Shown: in pieces, positions 1 through 8,600 of the stretch
Layout of the letters: every line of letters starts with the position of its first letter
How positions within the stretch are numbered: the stretch's first letter is position 1
Assembly: GCA_021787035.1 (NCBI GenBank)
Contig: JAJYMM010000234.1
Coordinates: 1 to 33,836, forward strand
Source: Actinomycetes bacterium
GTDB taxonomy: Bacteria; Actinomycetota; Acidimicrobiia; Acidimicrobiales; Palsa-688
Reading direction: 5' to 3'
Length of the DNA stretch: 33,836 bases
Made by a program: the position numbers and the translations under genes
The notes under the pieces: model-generated
Database searches by the model: none
The model's input: only the letters and a program-made list of their open reading frames with translations
What the model was told of the DNA's origin: nothing

Positions 1-2
1 GC

Positions 3-263
3 CAACTTCAACCGCCCGCAGCTGTACTACTGGAAAAGCCAGCCCCGACGCCGGTCGGCTGTCCCCGCAGCCACGACCTTCACAACGTAGTCCGCGGGCG
101 CACGACCGCTGCCGGCCATATGGTTTTCGCCGCCGTTTTCCCCCAAGTGCACGAAGGGAGCTATTCGCTCTGGGCCGACGCCCCCGGGCCTATCGCCGAG
201 CTCACCGTCGTAGGCGGACAGGTGTGCACGCTCGACGTCACCGAGGGGGAACCGACTTGCTGA
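3..263 (+). CDS. C-terminal fragment of an unidentified conserved-looking protein
   Basis: The frame is open from the left edge to a TGA at 261-263, giving about 86 residues of a protein whose start lies outside the window. It reads as a Pro-rich piece (EKPAPTPVGCPRSHDLHNVV), then an FAAVFPQVHEGSYSLW stretch and a final beta-rich tail with VVGGQVCTLDV. The alternating hydrophobic pattern and GSYSLW/GGQV turns look like the end of a small beta-sandwich domain. I do not recognise the family and assign no function. A short internal ATG at 120 exists, but the reading continues upstream without a stop, so a fragment of a longer gene is more likely than a 47-aa protein. A second frame open over 1-90 ends in TAG and has no comparable pattern. 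Confidence 0.5.
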   Translation, partial: QLQPPAAVLLEKPAPTPVGCPRSHDLHNVVRGRTTAAGHMVFAAVFPQVHEGSYSLWADAPGPIAELTVVGGQVCTLDVTEGEPTC

Positions 264-410
264 ACGGCACGCTCTTCACAGGCAATTAGCAAGCGGCTCC
301 GACGAAGAGCCTCGTGCAGGCCGCCCGTGCAAGCTAGCTAGAGGGGTCTCCTCCAAAACAGCTCTCGTGTCAATTTCATCCAGCCTGCGCCCTGACTTCG
401 AACAAATGGC

Positions 411-1979
411 GTGGGTACGAGTTTTGCAAAGGCCATGGCGGGCGCCGCGTTTGGTGAGGCTAGCTTGGCAGCTTTCTTCGGGGCCTCGGAGGTCGTCGCA
501 ATCGCGACAGGCCCGACGTCTGCGCCGGCCATAGCTTTTGGTCAATTGGCCATAGCTCACACCCCGGAATGGCTCAAAAATTTCGCCATTAGCCACTTCG
601 GCGAGGACGACAAATTAGTCCTGACGGTCAGTATTTACGCCGCCTTCGTACTGCTAGCTGCTGCAGTCGGCGCAATAGCTGTCCAGCTCGCGCTCGTCCC
701 TGTAGCGGTTGCGGCCGTCGGGCTGCTCGGGGCTGCCACCGCTGGCGCGGCTGCGACGCAGGCCGGTGGGACTGGCTTGCAAGCGTTACCATCGGCTGTC
801 GGGGCCGTGGCAGGCGCGACTGCTTTCGCGTTCTTGGGGCGTCCGCGCGGCCTCGGGGGCACCCGGCGGCCTACCGACCCGGTGCCACCCCAAGCAGCAG
901 CCTCAAACACCCCGCAAATTTCTCGGCGCCAGCTTTTTAGAGCAGGTTCCCTAGTGGCCCTGGGGGCAGCATCCTACGCGATAGGTCGTGGGGCGCTCGC
1001 CAAGGCCTACAACGCCGTAGCCTCAAGGGCAGCGGTGAGGCTACCCCGCCCTGTGAGCACCACCCCAAGGCTTGCGGGGACCAGTTTCGAGGTAGAGGGC
1101 CTCGCTCCCTACATAACCCCGAACGAAGATTTTTACCGAGTGGACACGGCACTGGTGGTACCTCAACTCTCCACCGACGGCTACAGCCTGACCGTCCACG
1201 GCATGGTGGGCCAACCGGCCATCTTCTCCTTTGAAGACCTCCTGCGGATGCCCTTGATCGAACGGACTATAACGATGGTCTGCGTCTCCGACCCGGTTGG
1301 TGGCCCATACCTCGGCAACGCCAGTTGGCTCGGCGTCCCGCTTGCTCACATCCTCAGCTTGGTGCGCCCCGACGTGCGCGCAGACCAGCTCTTCATGACC
1401 TCCTCTGACGGCATGACCATCGGGGCAGACCTAAGGGCAGCACTCGATGGCCGCGCAGCGATGCTGGCGGTGGGCATGAACGGCGAGCCTCTGCCGTTCA
1501 AGCACGGCTTCCCTGTGCGGGCGATCATCCCGGGCTTTTATGGCTATGCCTCGGCCTGCAAGTGGTTAGTGGACTTGGAGGTCACCACCTATGCTGCCAA
1601 AAAAGCCTACTGGGTAGAGCGCGGCTACGCATTAGACGGGAGGGTCAAGCTCGAGTCGAAGATAGACGCTCCGGCTTCGTTCGCACAACTAAAGGCCGGG
1701 CCGGTAACCGTTGCGGGGTCAGCCTGGCACCCGACGATCGGGATCCAAAAAGTCGAGGTGAGGGTGGACGGCGGCCCTTGGCAATTGGCAACTTTGGCGG
1801 AGGCAGAGTCCAACGACACTTGGCGCCTATGGCGCTGGCAGTGGGACGCGACCTCTGGCTCTCACACCCTCGAGGTGCGTGCCACTGACAACAACGGCCA
1901 AGTGCAAACCTCAAAAGAGGCCCCTGTCTTCCCAAGTGGCGCCAGCGGCCGCCAATCGGTGGTGGTGACGGTGACATAA
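411..1979 (+). CDS. Membrane-anchored sulfite-oxidase-family molybdopterin oxidoreductase
   Basis: This is a 522-aa protein. Residues 1-145 hold about four hydrophobic segments. A Tat-like SRRQLFRAG motif at 171-179 precedes another hydrophobic stretch, and the catalytic part follows from about 225. Cys291 in TMVCVSDPVGG matches the conserved molybdenum-ligand Cys of the Oxidored_molyb family, followed by NASWLGVPL. HGFPVRAIIPGFYGY and KWLVDLEV are typical of the same fold, and residues from about 430 (VTVAGSAWHP, VEVRVDGGPW) form the Mo-co dimerisation domain. The physiological substrate is unknown; many actinobacterial members are only annotated as sulfite oxidase-like. The start is GTG at 411, with ATG 435 as alternative; an in-frame stop at 393 limits upstream extension and no strong Shine-Dalgarno is visible. 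The fasciclin gene lies 69 bp downstream on the same strand and is probably co-transcribed. Confidence 0.93.
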   Translation: MGTSFAKAMAGAAFGEASLAAFFGASEVVAIATGPTSAPAIAFGQLAIAHTPEWLKNFAISHFGEDDKLVLTVSIYAAFVLLAAAVGAIAVQLALVPVAVAAVGLLGAATAGAAATQAGGTGLQALPSAVGAVAGATAFAFLGRPRGLGGTRRPTDPVPPQAAASNTPQISRRQLFRAGSLVALGAASYAIGRGALAKAYNAVASRAAVRLPRPVSTTPRLAGTSFEVEGLAPYITPNEDFYRVDTALVVPQLSTDGYSLTVHGMVGQPAIFSFEDLLRMPLIERTITMVCVSDPVGGPYLGNASWLGVPLAHILSLVRPDVRADQLFMTSSDGMTIGADLRAALDGRAAMLAVGMNGEPLPFKHGFPVRAIIPGFYGYASACKWLVDLEVTTYAAKKAYWVERGYALDGRVKLESKIDAPASFAQLKAGPVTVAGSAWHPTIGIQKVEVRVDGGPWQLATLAEAESNDTWRLWRWQWDATSGSHTLEVRATDNNGQVQTSKEAPVFPSGASGRQSVVVTVT

Positions 1980-2048
1980 GCGGAGCTTTCAACCAACCAG
2001 CACCAAACAATACACGACATCAATGAAACAAAAGGAGAACCAAACAAC

Positions 2049-2654
2049 ATGAAAACACGTTATCCCAGCCTCGTAACAACTCTCGCCGCTACCACGGTGA
2101 GCTTGTCGATGATGTCAGTCATGTCCTCGAGCACCATCGCGAGCGCAACGCCCGCAGCGCATTCACCCTCTGTCGCGAGCATGGTCGACTTCGGGACGGC
2201 GTGCAAGGCGGTCCCCATGGCCGGCGCCGGCAGCTTCGCCGGCATGACCAAGGCCCCCGTCGCAACGGCGGCATCGCACAACCCGGCGCTCTCGACCCTC
2301 GTCACGGCGGTCGAAAAAGCCGGCTTGGTGGACACGCTCAACAACGCCAAGGCCCTCACGGTCTTCGCTCCCGACAACGCGGCCTTCGCCGCGGTCCCCA
2401 AGGCGACCCTCGGGGCGATCTTGGCCAACAAGGCTGAGCTCACCAAGCTCCTCGAGTACCACGTCGTCGCTGGCCGGCTGAGCCCCGCCCAGCTGATCGG
2501 GGTGCACAAGACGATCGAAGGCGGCACCGTCTCAGTGGCCGGCAGCGGGACGAGCTTCAACATAAACGGCACTTCCCAGGTCGTGTGCGGCAACGTGCAA
2601 ACCGCCAACGCCACGGTCTACATCGTGAACAGCGTCCTCAACCCCGGCGCCTGA
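2049..2654 (+). CDS. Secreted fasciclin (FAS1) domain protein, MPT70-like
   Basis: A 201-aa protein starting at ATG 2049 behind AAAGGAG with good spacing. Residues 1-33 form a signal peptide (Lys/Arg followed by a hydrophobic Ala/Ser/Met stretch ending TIASA). The rest is one FAS1 domain: NPALSTLVTAVEKAGLVDTL, TVFAPDNAAFAAVP and LLEYHVVAGRL are the classical H1 and YH-type boxes, and the end is TVYIVNSVLNPGA. Two cysteines, one just before the domain (TACKAV) and one near its end (VVCGNV), are placed as in mycobacterial MPT70/MPT83, so a disulfide is plausible. There is no lipobox, so it should be released or held by interactions rather than lipidated. It follows the molybdoenzyme gene, and a shared envelope role is inference. 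Family members are adhesion or matrix-type proteins. Confidence 0.93.
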   Translation: MKTRYPSLVTTLAATTVSLSMMSVMSSSTIASATPAAHSPSVASMVDFGTACKAVPMAGAGSFAGMTKAPVATAASHNPALSTLVTAVEKAGLVDTLNNAKALTVFAPDNAAFAAVPKATLGAILANKAELTKLLEYHVVAGRLSPAQLIGVHKTIEGGTVSVAGSGTSFNINGTSQVVCGNVQTANATVYIVNSVLNPGA

Positions 2655-3104
2655 GCACCTGGCACAACAAGAGGGTCACCGGTGAGCCTGGCAGCACTTT
2701 CGGCCAGGCTCGCCGGCGCGTTCGTAGATCCTCTCCTCAATGGGGCCCGGCCGGTGCCTGGAGAGGAACCGGGCCACTCCCTCGACGCCGGCGTGGTCGG
2801 GCCAACAACGCTGGGCCCGGGGGACCAAGCGGTTGAAACGAAGGACCCACCGCCCAACAGAGCACGACGGCGGTTGCGATGATGATAAGTACCAGAATTT
2901 CAACAACACGCCCCGTTGCGATGTTGGACCACATGCAGGTACCTGTGCCCGGAGCGACTCCGGTACTACTGTCCGATGCCCTTTTCTTCGGACAGCCTGA
3001 AGGTGTCGCGAGCGATCGAGAGCACAGCGGCTGCTTTCCCGGCGCATGGTTTAAGGGCCTTTCAGGGCAACCCCATGCCGACCTTCCTACCCTCCGCGCT
3101 GGGA
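2655..3104. other. Intergenic stretch, no gene recognised
   Basis: This is 450 bp between the fasciclin gene and the convergent DUF6458-like gene. Short frames exist on both strands, but none shows a recognisable domain, a good ribosome binding site or a hydrophobic pattern. No clear terminator with a T run was found. Confidence 0.5.
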
Positions 3105-3392
3105 CTAGGGCGCCACGTCGTGATGCTCGACCACGCGCTCGCTGCCGCCAGGGCTGTACTGCACGCTCTCCCGGGTGGTCGTGTGCCGGTTGGCACCTAG
3201 GGCAAACATTACGCCACCGATAATTACGGTGCAGATACCTACGATTAATAGGATTATACCAATGGTGTTCACACTGAATCCAGTGGTAGTAACCGACACA
3301 GCAAATTTCAGAATGGCACCGATAACTACCAGCACGATCCCTAGGCTAATCAAACCGGTCCCAGTTCCTTTGGACATGTCTCCTCGTTTCAC
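3105..3392 (-). CDS. Small DUF6458-like two-TM membrane protein
   Basis: The 95-aa reading starts at GTG 3392 behind GAGGAAG with suitable spacing; an internal ATG at 3377 (MSKGTGTGL) follows a second GAGGAG, but only two bases away. Two hydrophobic segments are clear, GLISLGIVLVVIGAILKFAV and IGIILLIVGICTVIIGGVMF, followed by a polar tail ending SERVVEHHDVAP. This layout (two helices plus a short charged tail, no enzymatic motif) matches the small actinobacterial DUF6458-type membrane proteins. The function of that family is not known. It heads a run of small minus-strand stress or envelope-type genes. An uncharacterised two-helix peptide of another family remains possible. Confidence 0.75.
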   Translation of the reverse strand: MKRGDMSKGTGTGLISLGIVLVVIGAILKFAVSVTTTGFSVNTIGIILLIVGICTVIIGGVMFALGANRHTTTRESVQYSPGGSERVVEHHDVAP

Positions 3393-3492
3393 TCGGTCTT
3401 CCTCTTGACCTCAACCTTTATTGCAGGTTAGCTGTGACAATTACATACGGCTCAATGGCGGCCTCCTAAATCATCTAGGCCAGATTTGGTCT

Positions 3493-3528
3493 GGCTTGCA
3501 GCTCACCAGTGGCTTGCAGCTTACCAGT
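3493..3528. repeat. 18-bp tandem duplication spanning a stop codon
   Basis: Two adjacent 18-bp copies, differing at one base, lie at 3493-3510 and 3511-3528. On the minus strand the upstream copy ends the 53-aa peptide (His-Trp then TAA), and the duplicate also reads His-Trp then TGA in the same frame. It looks like slippage that copied the gene's last codons and its stop. Confidence 0.85.
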
Positions 3529-3682
3529 GGTAGAAGTGGTGCCTGCCGTTGCTGCCACGCCCCAGTGCGAGCCCGACGAGCCAGATGACAAGGAAAATGA
3601 CTGCGGCGATCCACAATAAATGCATGGCGAACCCAATCCCCAGGAAGAACAGCACCACCAACAGTGCCAGCAGGATAACCAT
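3521..3682 (-). CDS. 53-aa hydrophobic membrane peptide
   Basis: This is a small gene on the minus strand starting at ATG 3682 and ending with TAA at 3521. It begins MVILLALLVVLFFLGIGFAM, continues with a second hydrophobic stretch (LLWIAAVIFLVIWLVGLALG) and ends in a short basic/aromatic tail GRGSNGRHHFYHW. AAAGG stands nine bases before the ATG. Two near-continuous membrane helices and a basic C-terminus are typical of the small hydrophobic proteins often found beside CsbD and other general-stress genes. Function is unknown. A longer overlapping frame at 3475-3738 on the same strand is rich in Cys/Trp/Ser, has no consistent hydrophobic pattern and is the shadow. The stop codon sits inside a tandem duplication. 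Confidence 0.75.
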   Translation of the reverse strand: MVILLALLVVLFFLGIGFAMHLLWIAAVIFLVIWLVGLALGRGSNGRHHFYHW

Positions 3683-3785
3683 ATCAAGGTACCTTTCTCT
3701 ATTCTATGACTAATGCCTAATTGCTGAAGAGACACCATCGGCCAGCCGCCTCCGTTCCGAGGGAGCTGACGCTAGTCGGCGCAAA

Positions 3786-3959
3786 TCATTTACTAAAGGC
3801 GTCTTTTAGCTTCTCGCCGGCCTGCTTCAGGTTGCCTTTTGTCCGGTCGGCCTTGCCCTCGGCTCGCAACTTGTCGTTGCCGCTGAGCTTGCCGGCCGTC
3901 TCCTTCAGCTTCCCCTTGGCTTGCTGGGAGGTGTTCTTTGCTTTGTCGGTCGTCGTCAT
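3786..3959 (-). CDS. CsbD family stress-response protein
   Basis: The 57-aa protein starts at ATG 3959 behind an almost perfect AAGGAGG six to seven bases upstream, which decides against the longer frame starting at 3986. It is highly charged and helical: TTDKAKNTSQQAKGKLKETA, then GKLSGNDKLRAEGKADRTKG and NLKQAGEKLKDAF. The repeated AKGKxKE / AEGKADxxKG / KxAGEKxKDxF pattern is the CsbD signature, named after the sigmaB-controlled B. subtilis protein. The molecular function is unsettled; members are abundant, probably partly disordered general-stress proteins. The strong ribosome binding site suggests high expression. It lies between two membrane-peptide genes in the same direction. Confidence 0.93.
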   Translation of the reverse strand: MTTTDKAKNTSQQAKGKLKETAGKLSGNDKLRAEGKADRTKGNLKQAGEKLKDAFSK

Positions 3960-4036
3960 GGAGGTCCCTCCTTGGGATGTGAGCAAATAGAAAGTGGCCT
4001 GCGCTCGTCGCGGCGTCCCGACGCATTCCTGGCCAG

Positions 4037-4510
4037 TCAGCCATCTGGGCGGGTGCTAGCGGCGTCTTGACGGGGGACCGCTCGGTGCCCGAAGCGGTGC
4101 CGCCTGCGCCGGCCATCCACTGGCTTGAGACCGGCCTCGCCGTGGGATGAGCTGGCTTTCAGCACGCTAGCCGTTTCAGCGCGGGCGGCCTCGCGTTCGC
4201 CAAGCATGTCGTCGCGGTCGTTGCGGGCAGCGACCGTCTCAGAGCGGGAGTGTTCAAGCCCACGCCGAGCAGCCCTGCCGCGGCGAGAGGTGCGGCGGGC
4301 GCCAGCCAGGAGCAGGATCAGCCCTAGGACGGCTACCGCCCCGACCACCACGCCATAGAGGAACACCGTGCCCGTTGTGCCCGTCACGTGGTAGCCGAGT
4401 AGCGCGAACCCGTGGTGGAGGGTATGCGCGCTGCCATGGTTGCTGAGGACGCCCGCCATTCCGACAACTATGGCGGCGACGAGAACTATGAGACCGAGGA
4501 CGACGATCAT
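4037..4510 (-). CDS. Two-TM hypothetical membrane protein
   Basis: A 157-aa product from ATG 4510. Residues 1-22 (MIVVLGLIVLVAAIVVGMAG) form a first helix. A short outside loop with His residues (SNHGSAHTLHHGF) follows, then a second helix at about 48-70 (VFLYGVVVGAVAVLGLILLL). The second half is a strongly basic, then charged cytoplasmic tail (RRTSRRGRAARR, and an ERE/RAE-rich piece around 100-118 that could be helical). No enzymatic motif is visible. Proteins of this shape are common next to CsbD and DUF6458 genes in actinobacteria, so an envelope-stress association is likely but inferred. The last 40 residues are low complexity and the exact family is unknown. Confidence 0.7.
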   Translation of the reverse strand: MIVVLGLIVLVAAIVVGMAGVLSNHGSAHTLHHGFALLGYHVTGTTGTVFLYGVVVGAVAVLGLILLLAGARRTSRRGRAARRGLEHSRSETVAARNDRDDMLGEREAARAETASVLKASSSHGEAGLKPVDGRRRRHRFGHRAVPRQDAASTRPDG

Positions 4511-4927
4511 GGTTCGCCCCGATGATCACGTTGGGATGACAGGCGCCGGCATTGACATCGCGCGCGCGAACCGCCATGCCCGGCCGGACGCGCCGCGTGG
4601 CACCTCGTCCTTCGAAAGAACTGCGTTTCGCTCTTTTTCACAGTCGACCTCGGCTTTGCTCTGGGGCGTGGCCGGGGACCGGGGCGACACTGGGCACAAC
4701 GAAGTGCTCCTTGCACGACTCTACTTCGTCGCTAGTCAATAACCTGACGAAGAAGCAAACTTTCTGTGACTGGAGCTTCTCAGCTGGCGGCTTCGGCCCT
4801 GCCCGGTACCGGGCGTACCCGGCCACGGTGGCCGGGGCTCGGGCGGAGGAGACCTGCGCCGGGGCGCTTAGGACCAGGCTGTCAAGCTCGGCACCAGTTA
4901 GGCCCAAGTTGCGAAGCCCGTAACGAC

Positions 4928-4955
4928 AAAGCCCCCCGCTGAGCAGGGGGCTTTT
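4928..4955. terminator. Rho-independent terminator-like hairpin without an adjacent gene
   Basis: AAAGCCCCC at 4928-4936 pairs with GGGGGCTTT at 4946-4954 around a 9-base loop, followed by one more T. The A/T flanks make it usable in both directions. The nearest supported genes are the small membrane gene starting at 4510, transcribed away, and uvrD-like ending at 5686, which reads toward it from 730 bp away. Confidence 0.75.
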
Positions 4956-5326
4956 GTGGAACGAGCGTGAGCGTTCTGTCTACATTGCCTTGAGCTCTAT
5001 GGGGACTGGGACGCCGATCAGCCTCCGCGCCTGGCTGCTCGAAGCGCTCACCCCGTTTAGGCCCGATCCTCTTCTCGCCGACGACCTTGCTTCGATCGAG
5101 GAGCGCCCCGACGACGCCACCAACTACCCCACCCAGGCCACAGCGACGGTGCCGTCGTCTTGGCTGGACCAACGTGTCGCCGCCACCGCCGTCCTCGACG
5201 GTGCGTGTTGCACCGTCACCGACGAGGAGTCGCTCCTCACCTTGAGGTGGCCCGAAGGCTCCCAAGGGCAGCGCCGCGGCGTCGAAGCGACTGCCGGCGA
5301 GCAACGCCTGCCCTCTCAGCATCGAC

Positions 5327-5352
5327 GCGCTCACCCCCTGGGGGGTGAGCGC
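5327..5352. repeat. Perfect 12-bp-arm palindrome
   Basis: GCGCTCACCCCC at 5327-5338 is followed after two bases by its exact reverse complement at 5341-5352. The first eleven bases occur again as a single copy at 5044-5054. It has no T tail. It could be a hairpin ending the uvrD-like transcript, 330 bp upstream in its direction of travel, or a protein-binding site. Confidence 0.7.
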
Positions 5353-5685
5353 AACTGGGGGAGGTGCCCGCAGGGCTCGGGGTCCGCGGTCGCACCCGCG
5401 CCTAAAGCCCCGCCGCGACTCCTATCAACTTGCCAAGACGGAGGACGCTCTGGATCGGCTGGATATCAATCTTGCCCAACGCGCCTCCCCGAAGGCCGGT
5501 CGGGCCAGATTCCTCACATTTGCGAGGCGCTGGGCGTGGATTCGTTACCGTGGGAGTAATCAATCCGGGCCCGACGCCGAACGACGGGGTACCGGTGGGC
5601 CGGCGCCGGCGAAGATGGACGGCTTCGAAGGGCAATGCGACACTGAAGGGCCAGGCCTCGCCTGAGCTCCCCTGCCGGGCGAGGT

Positions 5686-8600
5686 CTACCCCGCTCCGCC
5701 ACTCCCATTCCCCTCGGCCCCAGCCACGGCCTCGGCTATCAGTGCGAGAAGTTCGTCGCCGTACGCATCGAGCTTTGCGGGCCCGATCCCGGGGATCCTT
5801 GACAGGGCGACCATCGTCGCGGGTGCGCGTTCCGCCAGCGCCTCGACCGTGCGGTCATGAAGGAACACGAATGCCGGCTTACGCTCCCTGGCAGCCTGGG
5901 CGGATCTCCAGCTGCGCAGCGCTCGCCGCACCTTTTCGACCACCTCTGGGGGGATCTTCTCGATCCGCTCCGCCTCCCGGTCGCGCCCTCGCCCGTGCGG
6001 CCCAGGCGCGCCGTCGAGCTGTCGTGCTGCCGTTCGGCGAGGCTCGCCGCTCCGACGACCGTCGTTGCCTGGGCGCTCGCCGCCCCGACGACCGTCGTTG
6101 CCCTGGCGCTCCTTGCCATAGCCCTCCAGGCCTCGTCCCCGCTCGCCGTCCGGCTGTCGAGCCCCAGGTCGACCGGGGGCCCAACCTTGCTCTCGTCGCC
6201 CCCCCGAGCGGCGCGGGTCACGAGACGCTTCGCCCGTGAGCTCTTCTATAAACACCGAAGGCGGGCCGCCAGCGACGATGTGCACCGATACCGAGCACCG
6301 GGTAAGCCCCACGTGGAAGACCCGCCGCTCCTCCTCCACGTCGCCAGCCAGCCGGTGCGGGAACAGCCCATCGGTAACCTCATGAAGCACCACGTGCGGC
6401 CACTCCCGGCCTTTCACCCTGTGGATGGTCGAAAGCACGACGCCGCCACCAGAACCGGGGCGGCGCAGCGACACGCGCAGCCAGTCCTCGAACCCCTCGG
6501 CTTCTGGATGTAATGCCGCGAGAGCGACGAGGGCGTCCAGGTCATCGGTCTGCGCCGAGCGGTCGAGGCGCCGGCGAGAACCGTCGAGCAGTTCCATGGC
6601 CCGATCGAGCCCTACCTCATCGCGCACCGTGCGCAGGGTGCTGGCCGTGTCCCCGGCCCCAGCGGAGCGCCTAACCAGCTCGAGATCCGTGAGGAAAGCC
6701 ATGACCTTCTCGCCATCACGGGGCGCCAGGCGGCCTGCTAGCGCTTCCAGTTTGGCCGTACTCGGCTGTTCCGCCATCCACTCGATCACCCTCGCAGAGA
6801 GCCCTCGCGATGGCCTCTTGGCAGCGACCGCCAAGTCGCGTGCCGACATTCGGTCTGGCCGAGAACTGGCCAAGCGCAACCAACCGAGCGCGGCTTGGAC
6901 ACCGCTCCGGGAGAGGTAGGTGGCGTCGACGGCCGGCTGGACCGGCACGCCCTTGTGCACGAGCGCCACCTGGACGCCAGCCAGCGAGGAATTGACACGC
7001 GTGAGCACCGCGACATCGCTCGGCGCGGCACCGCCGCTGAGTAGCCGCTCCACCGTCGCCACGGTGACCGAGAGGGCGTCCTCACCGGCTAGCACGACCT
7101 CCAGCTGAGCCTCCGGCCCTCCGCCGGGGCTCCCTGCCGAGAGACTTTGCGCTTCGCCCAAGCCGGCCCTCCCCGCACCGCCCCGCGGCCCGCCGCCCAA
7201 GTCGGCCTCCGCCGCGACTCCCCGCCTGGCGGGGGCAGGCAAAATCGTCTTTTCTACCCTGTGGCGGTTGTACCTGAGCAGGTTGCAGGCCGACTCCACG
7301 ACCTTCGGGGGGCAGCGGTAGTTGATCTCGAGCGCGTGCTCGCCCGCTGAGGGGAAAAAACGCCGGAAACCGATAAGCCACTCGGGTGACGCTCCCGAGT
7401 AACCGTAGATCGTCTGGTCGTCGTCGCCGACTCCGAAGACTGCGCCGTCAGGGCCAGCAAGCAGGCGGACAAAGAGAAGGTGGGCCGGCGTCAGGTCCTG
7501 GAACTCGTCGACGAGGAGCACCCGGCACCCAGCCCTGGCCTGGCGGCGTGCGAGAGGATCCGTCAAGAGGACCTCGATCGCGCGATATACCTGCTCGTCG
7601 AAGTCAACCTGGCCGCGGTCGGAAAGGAGGCGGCGGTAGCGTTCGAATACCTCGGGGAGGCCATCCACGTCGCCCCCAAAGTCGGCCTCCACTTCCTTCG
7701 GGTTCCGCAGACCGAGCCGGACCGCGGAAAGAGCGTCCAGCCATGCGGCCGCCGGATCGGTGTTGGCGCGCCTTGGCAGGTCGACGAGGCCGTCCAGCAT
7801 GGAACGGACCTCGCGCTCCTCGATCGTGGTCACGTTCGTGCTCCGGCCGAGGAGCGAGAGGCCGAGCGCGTTGAGGGTACGAACCTGCAGCTCCGGTAGG
7901 TCGGGGGTGCGCTCCTTCATCTCGTCGGCGGCCTTCTTGTTGAACGCGACCAACGTCACCGCCCGGCCCGGAAGGCGCCAGTGGCGGAGCAAGTGGCGCG
8001 CGCGCTCGGTAAGGACCCTCGTCTTGCCAGAACCCGCTGGCGCGATCACGCGAGCCGCTCCCCCGGTGTGAGTGACCGCGGCAAGCTGGTCGGGGGCCAG
8101 TTCCGCCGCCGTCTGGTTGGGCCCGAACGGCAGGAGCGAACCCGCCAACAGTGCCATTCGGTGCACCACAACCCCAGCACCTCGCCCGCTCGCCCCGAGC
8201 CCGGCCCCCTCGCGCCTCGCGATCGGCCCCTGCCACTCGAGTGGCCCGCCGTCCAACAACGCTGGCTCACTGCTGGGAAGGACAACATCTGCTGGCCCGC
8301 CAGCTCGAGCCCCGAGCTTGACCGCCTCCTCGGCAAGCCACCAGCGCTCGGTCCCATGGCGCGCGTCGACGGAGTTGGAGAAAATGGCGTGCGCACGCCG
8401 TTCGCCGGCGAAAGAGAACGACGCCGACAGCGACCAGACCGGACGCCGCTCGACTTCGCCCTCCTCCGGGTCGCCCTCCATTTCGATCACGAGCGGAGAC
8501 CGCTCCCGCCAGGCCCTCTCCAGTTCATCGGTACCCGCGCCAGTGGCACGCTCACAGTGTTGCCATGCGGCCGGTGGCGCTTCCCCGGGACGCACCAGCA

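Larger units (their letters stand above)
4511..5685. other. 1.2-kb gene-poor region with possible integrase fossil
   Basis: No intact gene is supported here. The only protein-like patch is on the minus strand around 4770-4907, where a frame reads LTGAELDSLVLSAPAQVSSA and then RAPATVAGYARY. That resembles the ArAPaTvxaYrrD start of a tyrosine recombinase SAM-like domain, but the rest of the enzyme is absent and the similarity is weak. Frames around 4954-5660 look compositional. An orphan terminator and a 26-bp palindrome lie inside the region, and together they suggest that genes have been lost here. Confidence 0.4.

Noticed and set aside
4740..4930. Possible tRNA or structured RNA before the orphan terminator
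   Set aside because: I could not fold a cloverleaf or match tmRNA, SRP or RNase P landmarks; only local GC hairpins are present.
4954..5559. 201-aa plus-strand frame in the gene-poor gap
   Set aside because: No recognisable domain, no Shine-Dalgarno, start inside the terminator flank, and the frame runs through a 26-bp palindrome.
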